Below, piece by piece: positions 12,738-20,179 of a DNA stretch of 28,359 nt. The translations under genes and the position numbers were made by a program. The DNA comes from Desulfovibrio sp. UBA4079 (GTDB lineage: Bacteria > Desulfobacterota > Desulfovibrionia > Desulfovibrionales > Desulfovibrionaceae): NCBI GenBank assembly GCA_002382645.1, contig DFYP01000107.1, forward strand, positions 1 through 28,359, read 5' to 3'. The notes under the pieces are model-generated. The model made no database searches and was not told the origin of the DNA. It was given only the letters and a program-made list of their open reading frames with translations. How positions within the stretch are numbered: the first letter of the stretch is position 1; the number at the start of each line of letters is the position of its first letter.

Positions 12738-13019
12738 TCAGGGCTTGGGCTTCTTGGGCTTGCCGTTGGCGTCCACGTCCACGCCGATGACCATGTTCTC
12801 GTACCAGTCCTTCTCTTCCTGCTTCTTGGGGACCACGTCCATGTTCTCGCTCTTGGCGTCGTTCTGGATGGTCACGGTCTCCCCGGACTGGCGCGTGCCC
12901 GTGGTCTCGTCCTGGCGGTTCACCGCGGTGTCCTTGTTGGGGAATTTCCCGGCCAGGGCCGGGAGCGTCGAAAACACGACGCAAAGGATCAGGCAGGCGG
13001 CAACGGAGAATCGGCGCAT
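12738..13019 (-). CDS. Small secreted hypothetical protein
   Basis: A 93-residue protein with a clear signal peptide (basic MRRF, hydrophobic core, cut likely after ALA near residue 23) and a hydrophilic, charged mature part of about 70 residues ending in Lys/Pro (KPKKPKP). No cysteines in the mature part and no recognised domain. AGGAG lies 5 nt before the ATG at 13019. It is divergent from purM and upstream of amrS on the same strand. Likely periplasmic; function unknown. Confidence 0.75.
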   Translation of the reverse strand: MRRFSVAACLILCVVFSTLPALAGKFPNKDTAVNRQDETTGTRQSGETVTIQNDAKSENMDVVPKKQEEKDWYENMVIGVDVDANGKPKKPKP

Positions 13020-13120
13020 AACGGCTCCTTGCGGGAAGGGGGCCCTCCCGCCATGGGGACATTCTCCCTCTTTTCGCCCCTCCTTGCAATGAGCGGACCG
13101 GTCCGGGACGGGGAAAGGCC

Positions 13121-13149
13121 TTGAACTCCTGCGCCCGGAGAATTATATA
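13121..13149 (+). promoter_or_regulatory. Probable purM promoter
   Basis: TTGAAC (13121-13126) and TATATA (13144-13149) are separated by 17 bp, giving a start near 13156 and a leader of about 40 nt before the purM ATG. No PurR-like or riboswitch structure is evident in the short leader. Confidence 0.65.
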
Positions 13150-13197
13150 TGGCAACAGGCGCTTTGCCCTTCACCGACACAGGAGAGACCCGTTCCC

Positions 13198-14268
13198 ATG
13201 CCCAAGCGCACCGATGCCTACAAGGCCGCCGGGGTGGACACCGAGGCCGCCGGCGAATTCATCTCCCGCATCAAGACCATGGTTTCCAAGACCTTCACCA
13301 AGGGTGTGGTCACGGACATCGGCGGCTTCGGCGGCCTGTTCAAGCCGGACCTCAGCAACCTGGAGAACCCGGTGCTCGTGGCCGGCACCGACGGCGTGGG
13401 CACCAAGCTCAAGCTGGCCTTCCAGTTCGACCGCCACGACACCATCGGCATCGACCTGGTGGCCATGAGCGTCAACGACGTCCTGGTCCAGGGGGCCAAG
13501 CCGCTGTTCTTCCTGGACTACTTCGCCACGGGCAGGCTCGAAACGGACAAGGCCGTGAGCGTGCTGGCCGGGATCACCGAGGGCTGCAAGCAGGCCGGCT
13601 GCGCCCTCCTGGGCGGCGAGACCGCCGAGATGCCCGGGTTCTACGCCGACGGCGAGTACGACCTCTCGGGCTTCTGCGTGGGCATCGTGGACGACAAGCG
13701 CATCGTGGACGGGTCCACCATCACCATCGGCGACCGCATCCTGGGCCTGGCCTCCAGCGGCCTGCACTCCAACGGCTACTCCCTGGCGCGCAAGGTCCTG
13801 GCCGAGTCCGGGCTCAAGCCCGGCGACCCCTTCCCGGGCGAGGAGTCGCGCAGCGTGGCCGAGGTGCTCCTCTGCCCCACGCGCATCTACGTCCAACCCG
13901 TGCTCAACCTGCTGCGCGACCTGACCATCAAGGGCATGGTCCACATCACCGGCGGCGGGTTCTACGACAACGTGCCGCGCATCCTGCCCAACGGCGTGGC
14001 CGCGCACTTCACCTTCGGCTCCTGGCCCGTGCCCCCGGTGTTCCACTGGCTCCAGCGCCAGGGCAAGCTGGACTGGCCCACCCTGCTCCAGACCTTCAAC
14101 TGCGGCGTGGGCTACATGCTCATCGTGGGCAAGGACGCGGAGGAGGACGTGCGGAACCGGCTCAACGGCCTGGGCCTGGAGGCCTTCGCCATCGGCGAGA
14201 TCGTCAAGGCCAAGGCCGGCCAGGAGCAGGTCGTCGTGGACTTCCCCGCAGACAGCCGCTGCGACTAG
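13198..14268 (+). CDS. purM: Phosphoribosylformylglycinamidine cyclo-ligase (AIR synthetase)
   Basis: A 356-residue enzyme that closes FGAM to aminoimidazole ribotide using ATP, the fifth step of de novo purine synthesis, in the cytoplasm. Family motifs are clear: GTDGVGTKLKLA (63-74), DLVAMSVNDVLVQGAKP (86-102) and GGETAEMPGFY (139-149), with LASSGLHSNGYSL and ITGGGFYDN further on. The length is normal. AGGAG lies about 11 nt upstream of the ATG. It stands alone, with no other pur gene adjacent. Its TAG stop overlaps the stop of the convergent DUF3108-like gene (shared CTAG at 14265-14268), with no room for a terminator between them. Confidence 0.97.
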   Translation: MPKRTDAYKAAGVDTEAAGEFISRIKTMVSKTFTKGVVTDIGGFGGLFKPDLSNLENPVLVAGTDGVGTKLKLAFQFDRHDTIGIDLVAMSVNDVLVQGAKPLFFLDYFATGRLETDKAVSVLAGITEGCKQAGCALLGGETAEMPGFYADGEYDLSGFCVGIVDDKRIVDGSTITIGDRILGLASSGLHSNGYSLARKVLAESGLKPGDPFPGEESRSVAEVLLCPTRIYVQPVLNLLRDLTIKGMVHITGGGFYDNVPRILPNGVAAHFTFGSWPVPPVFHWLQRQGKLDWPTLLQTFNCGVGYMLIVGKDAEEDVRNRLNGLGLEAFAIGEIVKAKAGQEQVVVDFPADSRCD

Positions 14269-15035
14269 TCCCAGCCCGGCCCCAGGTCTTCCACCCGGAC
14301 GAGTTCCAGGGTGAAGTGGCCCACCGCCACCTCGCTCTGGACCTTCACCGGCAGGCGGCGCTCGTCGTCCGAGATCCAGATGGTCAGCTTGGCGTTGGGG
14401 CTCTTGCGGAAGACCCCGCCCACCTCGGAGACCTGCGGCTCCACCCGGAAGGCCCGGAACTCCCCGGCCTCGGTGCGCACGGTCTCCACCGGCCCCACCG
14501 TGGCCCGGCCCTGCACGAACTTCTTGCCGTCGGTCACCGGGCCCTCGAAGACCAGGCCGGGCACCAGCGGCTGCGTGCGGAAATAGAACAGCATGGACAG
14601 CGGGTCATAGGCCCGGGGCGGCCAGATGAACAGCTCGTGGCGCGTCTCGCCGTGGATGCTCCGCACGGCCCGGGCCAGGTCCCACTGGAACTCCACCACG
14701 GCCTCCTTGTGGAAGCTGCCCTCGTGCTGGTCCGAGTGGTAGAGCAGATCGCGGGAGAGGTTGAAGTCGGTCTCGGAGTCGATGCTGGTGCGCACCTTGT
14801 AGAAGGCGTCCACAAAGGAGTTGCTCCGGGCCTGACCCCGGAAGCGCAACACCGGCGCGCCGTTCCTGCTCCCCACCGGAAGAACCTCGAGCACGGCCGT
14901 GCCCGCCGGGACCACGGTCCAGGAAATGGCGTAGGTCAGCCGCTCGCCCGGGGCGAAGGGGAACCCGGGACGCGGCCCGGCCTGGGCCGGAACGACCCAG
15001 AGCAGGAGAGCGAGAAGCACAGCCAGGACGCGCAT
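14265..15035 (-). CDS. Exported DUF3108-like protein
   Basis: A 256-residue protein with a signal peptide (MRVLAVLLALLLWVVPAQAG) and a beta-rich mature part matching the DUF3108 pattern: GERLTYAISWTVVPAGTAVLEV near the start, SFVDAFYKVRTSIDSETD, YDPLSMLFYFR and KLTIWISDDERRLPVKV. Members are periplasmic or outer-membrane associated and not well understood; the fold resembles lipoprotein-carrier barrels. The start at 15035 is chosen for the signal peptide; no ribosome site is visible. The gene ends inside the stop codon of purM. Confidence 0.85.
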   Translation of the reverse strand: MRVLAVLLALLLWVVPAQAGPRPGFPFAPGERLTYAISWTVVPAGTAVLEVLPVGSRNGAPVLRFRGQARSNSFVDAFYKVRTSIDSETDFNLSRDLLYHSDQHEGSFHKEAVVEFQWDLARAVRSIHGETRHELFIWPPRAYDPLSMLFYFRTQPLVPGLVFEGPVTDGKKFVQGRATVGPVETVRTEAGEFRAFRVEPQVSEVGGVFRKSPNAKLTIWISDDERRLPVKVQSEVAVGHFTLELVRVEDLGPGWD

Positions 15036-15041
15036 GGCCGA

Positions 15042-15070
15042 TAGGTGCGGCCAAGGCGCGCCGTTGTCAA
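15042..15070 (-). promoter_or_regulatory. Possible promoter of the DUF3108-like gene
   Basis: On the minus strand TTGACA (15065-15070) is followed 17-18 bp later by CACCTA/ACCTAT (about 15041-15047). The -35 is perfect and the -10 poor. Transcription would start at or next to the ATG, so the message could be leaderless, in line with the lack of a ribosome site. Confidence 0.35.
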
Positions 15071-15093
15071 GACGCGGGCGGAGCGGAAAGCGC

Positions 15094-15122
15094 TTGCCCA
15101 GGCCCCCTGCCCGGGCTAAAAT
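15094..15122 (+). promoter_or_regulatory. Probable promoter of the CBS-domain gene
   Basis: TTGCCC (15094-15099) and TAAAAT (15117-15122), 17 bp apart, start near 15129, about 50 nt before the ATG. Confidence 0.6.
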
Positions 15123-15179
15123 GAATGAAGCCTGCGCGTCGCAGGCCGGACGCAACCACCGAGGCAAGGAGAGGGAGAC

Positions 15180-15665
15180 ATGCTGTTCAGGAAGCGGGCG
15201 TGGGACATGATGCGCGAGGAATTCCCCTCGGTGAGCGAGGACGACACCCTGGCCGAGGCCATCCGCGCGCTCCAGGCCGCCATGAAGGAATCCCCGGAGA
15301 ACCACACCGTGGTGGTGCTGCGCAAGAACGGCTCATTCCGCGGCGTGGTCACCATCTGGAACGTGCTCAAGGCCGTGCAGACCACGGTGCTCAAGGACGA
15401 CGCCCTGAAGAACGCGGGCGAATCGGACTGGGACCAGACCTTTGCCCGGGCCTGCGCCGTGTGCACCCAGACCGGGCTGGAGGGCCACATGGAGAGCGAC
15501 GTGGCCAAGCTCAAGCCCGGGGACACCCTGCTGGCGGCCATGGACCAGCTCCTGGCCAAGCGCCGGGGCTACGCCGTGGTCGAGGAAGGCGACCGGGTCA
15601 TCGGCATCATCTACGCCGGGGACGTGTTCCGGGAAGTGGCCCGGACCATGGGCGAGGCCTTCTAG
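15180..15665 (+). CDS. CBS-domain-pair protein
   Basis: A 161-residue protein made almost entirely of two CBS repeats (about 7-62 and 106-160): PSVSEDDTLAEAIRALQ with GVVTIWNVLKAV, then AKLKPGDTLLAAMDQLL with VIGIIYAGDVFREV. Such stand-alone pairs bind adenine nucleotides or SAM and act as energy-state sensors on a partner. The partner is not evident here. A short loop with three cysteines or histidines (ARACAVCTQ) sits between the repeats. GGAG-rich sequence lies just upstream of the ATG. A strong terminator follows at once, so it is probably transcribed alone. Confidence 0.88.
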   Translation: MLFRKRAWDMMREEFPSVSEDDTLAEAIRALQAAMKESPENHTVVVLRKNGSFRGVVTIWNVLKAVQTTVLKDDALKNAGESDWDQTFARACAVCTQTGLEGHMESDVAKLKPGDTLLAAMDQLLAKRRGYAVVEEGDRVIGIIYAGDVFREVARTMGEAF

Positions 15666-15684
15666 CCCACCTTTCCGCGCAAAA

Positions 15685-15733
15685 AACGCGGCGGCGGACC
15701 GGGATGCCGGTGCGCCGCCGCGTTCTCTTTTTT
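15685..15733. terminator. Large bidirectional terminator between convergent genes
   Basis: AACGCGGCGGCG (15685-15696) pairs with CGCCGCCGCGTT (15713-15724). Inside, ACCGG (15698-15702) pairs with CCGGT (15707-15711), making one long, nearly continuous hairpin with a GATG loop. T residues at 15728-15733 follow on the plus strand and A residues at 15681-15686 serve the minus strand. It ends both the CBS gene and the HD-GYP operon. Confidence 0.92.
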
Positions 15734-15739
15734 CCCGGC

Positions 15740-16753
15740 CTACATCTTCTGGGTCAGGATCATGGCCTGGAGGTGCTTGGTGATCTCCGGATCGTAGCCG
15801 CCGTCCTGAGCCAGGGTCGTGGCCGCCTTCATGGGCTCCATGGCCTCGGCGTAGGGCCGCTTGGTGATCATGGCGCAGTAGGAATCGACCACGGCGCAGA
15901 GCCGGCCCACCGGGCTCACGGCCGAGCCCACGCGCTTCTGGGGATAGCCCGTGCCGGTGAGGCGCTCGTGGTGCTCCAGGACGCAGGCCTCCACCTCGGG
16001 GAACTTGAGGTCCAGCTTGGCCAGCATCTCGGAGCCGTGCATGGGGTGCTGGAGGACCTTGTTGCGCTCGTCGGGCATGAGCGGCTTCTCCTTCTCGCGG
16101 ATGAACGCCGCCACCTTGGTCATGCCCATGTCGTGCAGAAAGAGCCCGGCGGCCAGGTGGTCGAAGTTCTTGCGCTTGACCCCGCCCTCCTCGAAGTTCT
16201 TGGCGTGGAGCCGCAGGTGCAGGGCCAGGCCCATGATCCCGCAGTTGAAGGCGTGGTTGGCCAGGCTGTGCTTGGGGTGCAGGCGCCGGGTCAGGGCCTT
16301 GATCCGCTGGGGGTCGTTCCAGAGGTACTCGGTGAGCACCAGGAGATCGGTCCAGAACTTCTGGAAGACCATGCCCACGGGCTGGTCCAGGAACTCCTCC
16401 AGACGCCGGGTCAGGGCCTGCTGGAAGATGTCCGCGATCTCCCGCTCCTTGAGGTTCTTGTCGATGAGCACCAGGTCGAGCTGGTAGCTGATGTGCTTGA
16501 CGTAGACCGCGTGGTCCGCGCGCGAGACGAAGATCAGGCCCTCGTCGTTGAGCGCGGCCAGCTCCTCCACCTGCTCGTTGGAGAGCCTGCCGCCCGCCTG
16601 ATAGTAGGGCATGATCCGGGCCACGTCCTCCTTGAAGCGGTAGATGTTCAGCGGAGGACGGTACTTGTTGAAGCTGCCCAGAATGTCCTTGTTGATCTGG
16701 TAGTATTCCTCGGAAAGCCCGTCGGGCACGTCCATCTTCTGCTTGGCGCTCAT
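15740..16753 (-). CDS. HD-GYP domain phosphodiesterase-like protein
   Basis: A 337-residue cytoplasmic protein with an N-terminal helical region of no recognised family and a C-terminal HD-GYP domain: H207-D208 (LFLHDMG), H236 and H239 (QHPMHG), H261-H262-E263 with GTGYP (267-271), and VVDSYCAMITKRPY. HD-GYP enzymes hydrolyse cyclic di-GMP. The metal ligands and GYP look intact, although the usual Asp before G-x-GYP is Thr266, a common variation. It starts 7 nt after the pyruvate kinase stop on the same strand, so it is co-transcribed with pyk. The ribosome site is weak, suggesting coupling. Link to glycolysis is positional only. Confidence 0.88.
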   Translation of the reverse strand: MSAKQKMDVPDGLSEEYYQINKDILGSFNKYRPPLNIYRFKEDVARIMPYYQAGGRLSNEQVEELAALNDEGLIFVSRADHAVYVKHISYQLDLVLIDKNLKEREIADIFQQALTRRLEEFLDQPVGMVFQKFWTDLLVLTEYLWNDPQRIKALTRRLHPKHSLANHAFNCGIMGLALHLRLHAKNFEEGGVKRKNFDHLAAGLFLHDMGMTKVAAFIREKEKPLMPDERNKVLQHPMHGSEMLAKLDLKFPEVEACVLEHHERLTGTGYPQKRVGSAVSPVGRLCAVVDSYCAMITKRPYAEAMEPMKAATTLAQDGGYDPEITKHLQAMILTQKM

Positions 16754-16760
16754 GTCCGGC

Positions 16761-18176
16761 TCACTTTTCGAAGATCTTCACGACATTGGTCTGGGTCTGG
16801 ATCTGGTTGCGCTTGGGCTGGCCCGCGGTGATCACCACGCAGTCCCCCACGGCGAAGGCCGGGGAGTCGCAGACGAACTTCTCGGCGCGGTCCTGGTGGG
16901 AATCCTCGCTCTCCACCGGGGCCTCGGGGACCACGCCCCAGGAGAGGTTGGTGAAGTGGCGCACCCGGGCGTCCGGCGACAGGGCGTAGACCGGCTGCTT
17001 GGGCCGGCAGGCCGAGAGGATCCGGGCCGTGGCCCCGGAGGTGCTGTGGCAGACGATGGCCTTGGAGCGGGTCTTCTGGGCCAGGAGCGCGGCGGCGTAG
17101 GCCAGGAAGCGCGCCGGGTGCTCCTGGTCCCCGGGAGGCCGCGGCCCGGGCGAGGACTCGAAGTGGAACTCCTCGGCGGTCTGGGCGATCTTGCGCATGA
17201 AGGCCACGGCCTTGTCCGCGTACTTGCCGATGGCCGTCTCCTCGGAGAGCATGATGCAGTCCGCGCCGTCCAGGATGGCGTTGGCCACGTCCGTGGTCTC
17301 GGCCCGGGTGGGCAGGGGGCTGGAGACCATGGACAGAAGCATCTGGGTGGCCACGATCACCGGCTTGCCCGCGGCGTTGCAGGCGTTGATGATGCGCTTC
17401 TGGATGGCCGGGATGTCCGAGAGCTCGCACTCCAGGCCCAGGTCGCCGCGGGCCACCATGACCCCGTCGGTCTCTTCCAGGATGCGCTGGAGGTTCTGGA
17501 TGGCGCCCCGGCGCTCGAGCTTGGCGATGATCGGCAGGGTCTTGCCCAGCTGGCGCATCTCGGCCTTGAGCGCGCAGATGTCGTCGGCGCTCTGGACGTA
17601 GGACATGGCCACCACGTCCACGCCGATCTCCAGGCCCAGGGCCAGGTCCACCTTGTCCTTGGCCGTGAGCGCGTCCAGGGGCGTGGTCTTGCCCGGGAAG
17701 GCGATGCCCTTGCGCGGCGGCGCGATGCCCGAGTTCTCGGCGGTCATCTTCACCAGGAGGTCGTTCTCCCGGCCGGTGACGTGGAACTGGAGCATGCCGT
17801 CGGACAGGGCCACGGTGTCGCCGACCTTGAGGCTCTTGATCACCGCGGGCAGGTCCAGGCAGATGACCGGTTCGTCGCGGCCCTCCTCCTGCCCGGGAAC
17901 GCCCAGCAGGACCACGTCGCCGCGGGATATCTCCAGGGTGCCGCGGCCGATGTCGCAGGTGCGGATCTTGGGTCCGGAGAGGTCCTGGAGGATGGACAGG
18001 GTCAGGCCCAGCTTGCGCTCCAGGCCCCGGATGATGTCCACCAGCCGGATGAAGCCCTCCTTGCCGCCGTGGGAGAAATTGAGCCGGAAGATGCGCGCCC
18101 CGGCCTCCACCAGCGCGCGGACGGAGTCCTCGTCGTTGGTGGCCGGTCCCAGGGTGGCGATGATCTTGGTGTGCAT
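16761..18176 (-). CDS. pyk: Pyruvate kinase
   Basis: A 471-residue glycolytic enzyme making pyruvate and ATP from phosphoenolpyruvate and ADP. Visible: KIIATLGPA at the start, R31/N33/S35/H36 in FRLNFSHGG, QDLSGPKIR, the active-site segment LPIIAKLERRGAIQNL with catalytic K209, VARGDLGLE, and TRAETTDVANAILDGADC. The C-terminal allosteric domain is present. The ATG at 18176 gives the usual N-terminus and has AAGGAA upstream; the reading frame stays open further upstream but without homology. Followed closely by the HD-GYP gene. Divergent from mraZ across a 256-bp gap. Confidence 0.96.
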   Translation of the reverse strand: MHTKIIATLGPATNDEDSVRALVEAGARIFRLNFSHGGKEGFIRLVDIIRGLERKLGLTLSILQDLSGPKIRTCDIGRGTLEISRGDVVLLGVPGQEEGRDEPVICLDLPAVIKSLKVGDTVALSDGMLQFHVTGRENDLLVKMTAENSGIAPPRKGIAFPGKTTPLDALTAKDKVDLALGLEIGVDVVAMSYVQSADDICALKAEMRQLGKTLPIIAKLERRGAIQNLQRILEETDGVMVARGDLGLECELSDIPAIQKRIINACNAAGKPVIVATQMLLSMVSSPLPTRAETTDVANAILDGADCIMLSEETAIGKYADKAVAFMRKIAQTAEEFHFESSPGPRPPGDQEHPARFLAYAAALLAQKTRSKAIVCHSTSGATARILSACRPKQPVYALSPDARVRHFTNLSWGVVPEAPVESEDSHQDRAEKFVCDSPAFAVGDCVVITAGQPKRNQIQTQTNVVKIFEK

Positions 18177-18215
18177 GGCGTGATTTCCTTGCGGCGCGGG
18201 CTGTCCGCCCGTATG

Positions 18216-18236
18216 GCCGGGCGCTTGCCGCCCGGC
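18216..18236. other. Hairpin in the pyk leader region
   Basis: GCCGGGCG (18216-18223) and CGCCCGGC (18229-18236) enclose a 5-nt loop, 40 nt upstream of the pyk start on the minus strand. No T tract follows. It may fold in the pyk leader; whether it regulates anything is unknown. Confidence 0.4.
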
Positions 18237-18370
18237 GCGATGCATCCCGTGTTTTCCGCGCCTCGCGCGCTCCAAAGCCGCAGCCCCCCGCCCGGAGGCC
18301 TTCGGAACCCAGTCATATCCTCATTTTTCTTCAAAGAAAACGTCTAATTCATCTTGACATCCCCTTGCTT

Positions 18371-18398
18371 TTGTCCGAAGGGTGGGATTAAGTATAAA
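18371..18398 (+). promoter_or_regulatory. Probable mraZ (dcw cluster) promoter
   Basis: TTGTCC (18371-18376) and TATAAA (18393-18398) are 16 bp apart. The start would fall near 18405, within the MraZ-box region, so repression by MraZ would be direct. A perfect TTGACA at 18354 is too far from this -10. Confidence 0.5.
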
Positions 18399-18428
18399 AA
18401 ACGTGGGAAAAAGTGTCGAAAGGTGGAG
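18379..18428 (+). promoter_or_regulatory. Probable MraZ operator (tandem MraZ boxes)
   Basis: GTGGGA (18403), GTGTCG (18413) and GTGGAG (18423) recur every 10 bp, each preceded by A-rich bases (AACGTGG, AAAGTGT, AAGGTGG). Another GTGGGA lies at 18382. Known MraZ sites are tandem TGGG or AAAGTGK repeats with a 10-bp period upstream of mraZ. The array spans the -10 and start site, and the last box overlaps the mraZ ribosome site. Confidence 0.65.
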
Positions 18429-18432
18429 TCAG

Positions 18433-18885
18433 ATGAAGTTCCGCGGGCACGCGCACCGCAGCCTGGATCCCAAGGGCCGCATCATCCTGCCGCCGGAATT
18501 CCGCGACCAGATCTTCGCGGAAGTGGCCGACGGCAAGATCGTGCTGACCATCTTCGAGGGCCACGTCATCGGCATCACCCCGGCGCAGTGGAACAAGCTC
18601 GAATCCGAGCTGCAAAAGAAATCCAAGAATCCCAGCAGGCAGCTGCGGGACTTCATGCGCATTCTCTACTCCGGCTACGAGGAGGTCCTGGTGGACCCCC
18701 AAGGCCGCATGCAGCTTCCGGCGCACCTGCGCAAAAGCGGACGGCTGAACAAGGAGGTCGTCCTGCTGGGCGTGGGCGAGCGTTTCGAGATCTGGGGCGA
18801 GGAGAGTTACCAGGGTCTGCTGGAGCAGGACTACAGCGATGTCTCCGACGAGCTGTCCGAAGCCGGCGTCATCCTGCCCTTCTAG
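18433..18885 (+). CDS. mraZ: Transcriptional regulator MraZ
   Basis: A 150-residue DNA-binding protein, first gene of the dcw cluster. Two SpoVT-AbrB-type halves are visible: FRGHAHRSLDPKGRIILPPEF and a second with EEVLVDPQGRMQLPAHLR. MraZ forms ring oligomers that bind tandem boxes before its own gene and control the cluster. The ATG at 18433 gives the usual N-terminus, with GGAG at 18425-18428. An in-frame GTG at 18382 is rejected because it would run through promoter and operator. rsmH follows within 14 nt. Confidence 0.95.
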   Translation: MKFRGHAHRSLDPKGRIILPPEFRDQIFAEVADGKIVLTIFEGHVIGITPAQWNKLESELQKKSKNPSRQLRDFMRILYSGYEEVLVDPQGRMQLPAHLRKSGRLNKEVVLLGVGERFEIWGEESYQGLLEQDYSDVSDELSEAGVILPF

Positions 18886-18898
18886 CGGGGAGGGGACT

Positions 18899-19864
18899 CT
18901 GGACGCCGGCGCGGCGCACGTCACCGTGCTGTTGCGGGAGACCCTGGACTGGATCGGGCCGAAGCCGGGCGGGCGCTACCTGGACGGCACGCTGGGACTG
19001 GGCGGGCACAGTCTCGGAATCCTGCGGGCCACGGACGGGCAGGCCGAGATCCTGGGACTGGACCGGGACCGCCAGGCCCTGGCCTTGGCCGGGGAGCGGC
19101 TGGCCCCCTTCGCGGGGAGGGTGCACCTGGACAACACGTCCTTCAGCGGATTCGAGGCGGCCATGGACCGCCTGAACTGGGACGCCCTGGATGGCGCCAT
19201 CCTGGACCTGGGGGTTTCCTCGCTCCAGCTGGACAACGCCGAGCGGGGCTTCAGCTTTTCGGCCGACGGGCCCCTGGACATGCGCATGGACCCGGGCTCG
19301 GGATTCAAGCCCGCGCGGGTCCTGGTGAACAAGGCCCGGTTCGAGGAACTGCGCCGGATCATCGGCGAGTACGGAGAAGAGCCTTTGGCCGGCAGGATCG
19401 CCAAGGCCATCGTGCGCGAGCGCGAACAGGCCGAGATCGACTCCACGGCGCGGCTGGCCGAGATCGTAGTCCGGGCCTATCCCCCGGACCGCCGCCGCCA
19501 GGCCCGCAACCATCCGGCCACGCGGACCTTCATGGCCCTGCGCATGGCCGTGAACCGCGAACTGGAGGAGCTGGAGAATTTTCTGGCGCGCATCCCGGAA
19601 CGGCTGGTCCCGGGGGCGCGGCTGGCGGTCATCTCGTTCCACTCCCTGGAGGACCGCATGATCAAACAGGCCTTCCGCGCCCTGGCCAAGGGCTGCATCT
19701 GCCCGCCGCGCCAGCCGCTGTGCACCTGCGGCAAGAAGCCGAGCATGAAGGTCCTGACCAAGAAGCCGGTGATCCCGGAGCAGGCCGAGATGGATCAGAA
19801 CCCGCGCAGCCGCAGCGCCAAACTGCGGGTGGCCGAGCGGCTGCCCCTGGAGGGACGCGCATGA
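18899..19864 (+). CDS. rsmH: 16S rRNA (cytosine-1402-N4)-methyltransferase
   Basis: A SAM-dependent methyltransferase for 16S rRNA C1402, about 321 residues. Motifs: HVTVLLRETLDWI near the start, YLDGTLGLGGHS (SAM binding), LDLGVSSLQLDNAERGFSF, GPLDMRMD and ISFHSLEDRMIK, with the cysteine-rich CICPPRQPLCTCGKKP late. The conserved N-terminus begins just after 18910, yet no ATG, GTG or TTG lies at the right place. A CTG at 18899 has a strong GGGGAGGGG (18887-18895) before it and is my preferred start. An ATG at 18839 inside mraZ would add 20 odd residues; a GTG at 18926 would cut off the conserved HVT. The stop overlaps the ftsL start (ATGA). Confidence 0.95.
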   Translation: MDAGAAHVTVLLRETLDWIGPKPGGRYLDGTLGLGGHSLGILRATDGQAEILGLDRDRQALALAGERLAPFAGRVHLDNTSFSGFEAAMDRLNWDALDGAILDLGVSSLQLDNAERGFSFSADGPLDMRMDPGSGFKPARVLVNKARFEELRRIIGEYGEEPLAGRIAKAIVREREQAEIDSTARLAEIVVRAYPPDRRRQARNHPATRTFMALRMAVNRELEELENFLARIPERLVPGARLAVISFHSLEDRMIKQAFRALAKGCICPPRQPLCTCGKKPSMKVLTKKPVIPEQAEMDQNPRSRSAKLRVAERLPLEGRA

Positions 19865-20169
19865 GCGCCGGGCTCCGCGGCGGCTTCTGGGTCCTGCTGC
19901 CCCTGCTGGGCCTGGCCCTGTGCCTGGGCCTGGCCTCGGTCTGGATGAACATCGAGCGGGTGGACCTGGCCTACACGCTCAAGAAGATGGAGCACGAACT
20001 GGCTGAGCGCAACACCCTGGCGGACAAGCTGAGCGTGGAACGGGACAACCTCATGGCCCCCTACCAGCTCAAGCGCCTGGCCGACAAATTCGGATTGGGA
20101 CCTGCGGGTCCCGGGCAGATCCGGCGCCTCCCCGCGTCCGAGGACCGGCCCGCGACCGCGAAGCCCTGA
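19861..20169 (+). CDS. ftsL: Cell division protein FtsL-like
   Basis: A 102-residue bitopic protein: short cytoplasmic start, membrane helix about 8-28 (FWVLLPLLGLALCLGLASVW), then a periplasmic coiled coil (YTLKKMEHELAERNTLADKL) of the septum-initiator type, and a Pro-rich tail. Sequence conservation of FtsL is low, so the call rests on size, topology and its fixed place between rsmH and ftsI. In the divisome it pairs with FtsB and FtsQ and activates FtsWI. Its ATG at 19861 overlaps the rsmH TGA. Confidence 0.82.
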   Translation: MSAGLRGGFWVLLPLLGLALCLGLASVWMNIERVDLAYTLKKMEHELAERNTLADKLSVERDNLMAPYQLKRLADKFGLGPAGPGQIRRLPASEDRPATAKP

Positions 20170-20179
20170 GGCCCGAGAC

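Noticed and set aside
13149..15044. Long plus-strand open frame across purM and the DUF3108-like gene
   Set aside because: It is out of frame with purM and antisense to the next gene. Composition is typical of a shadow frame.
18354..18359. TTGACA as the -35 of the mraZ promoter
   Set aside because: It is 33 bp from the TATAAA at 18393, far beyond usable spacing, and has no good -10 at 17 bp. TTGTCC at 18371 fits better.
18382..18432. In-frame GTG start giving mraZ a 17-residue extension
   Set aside because: It would place the promoter -10 and MraZ boxes inside coding sequence. MKFRGHAHRSLD at 18433 is the family's normal start and has a ribosome site.
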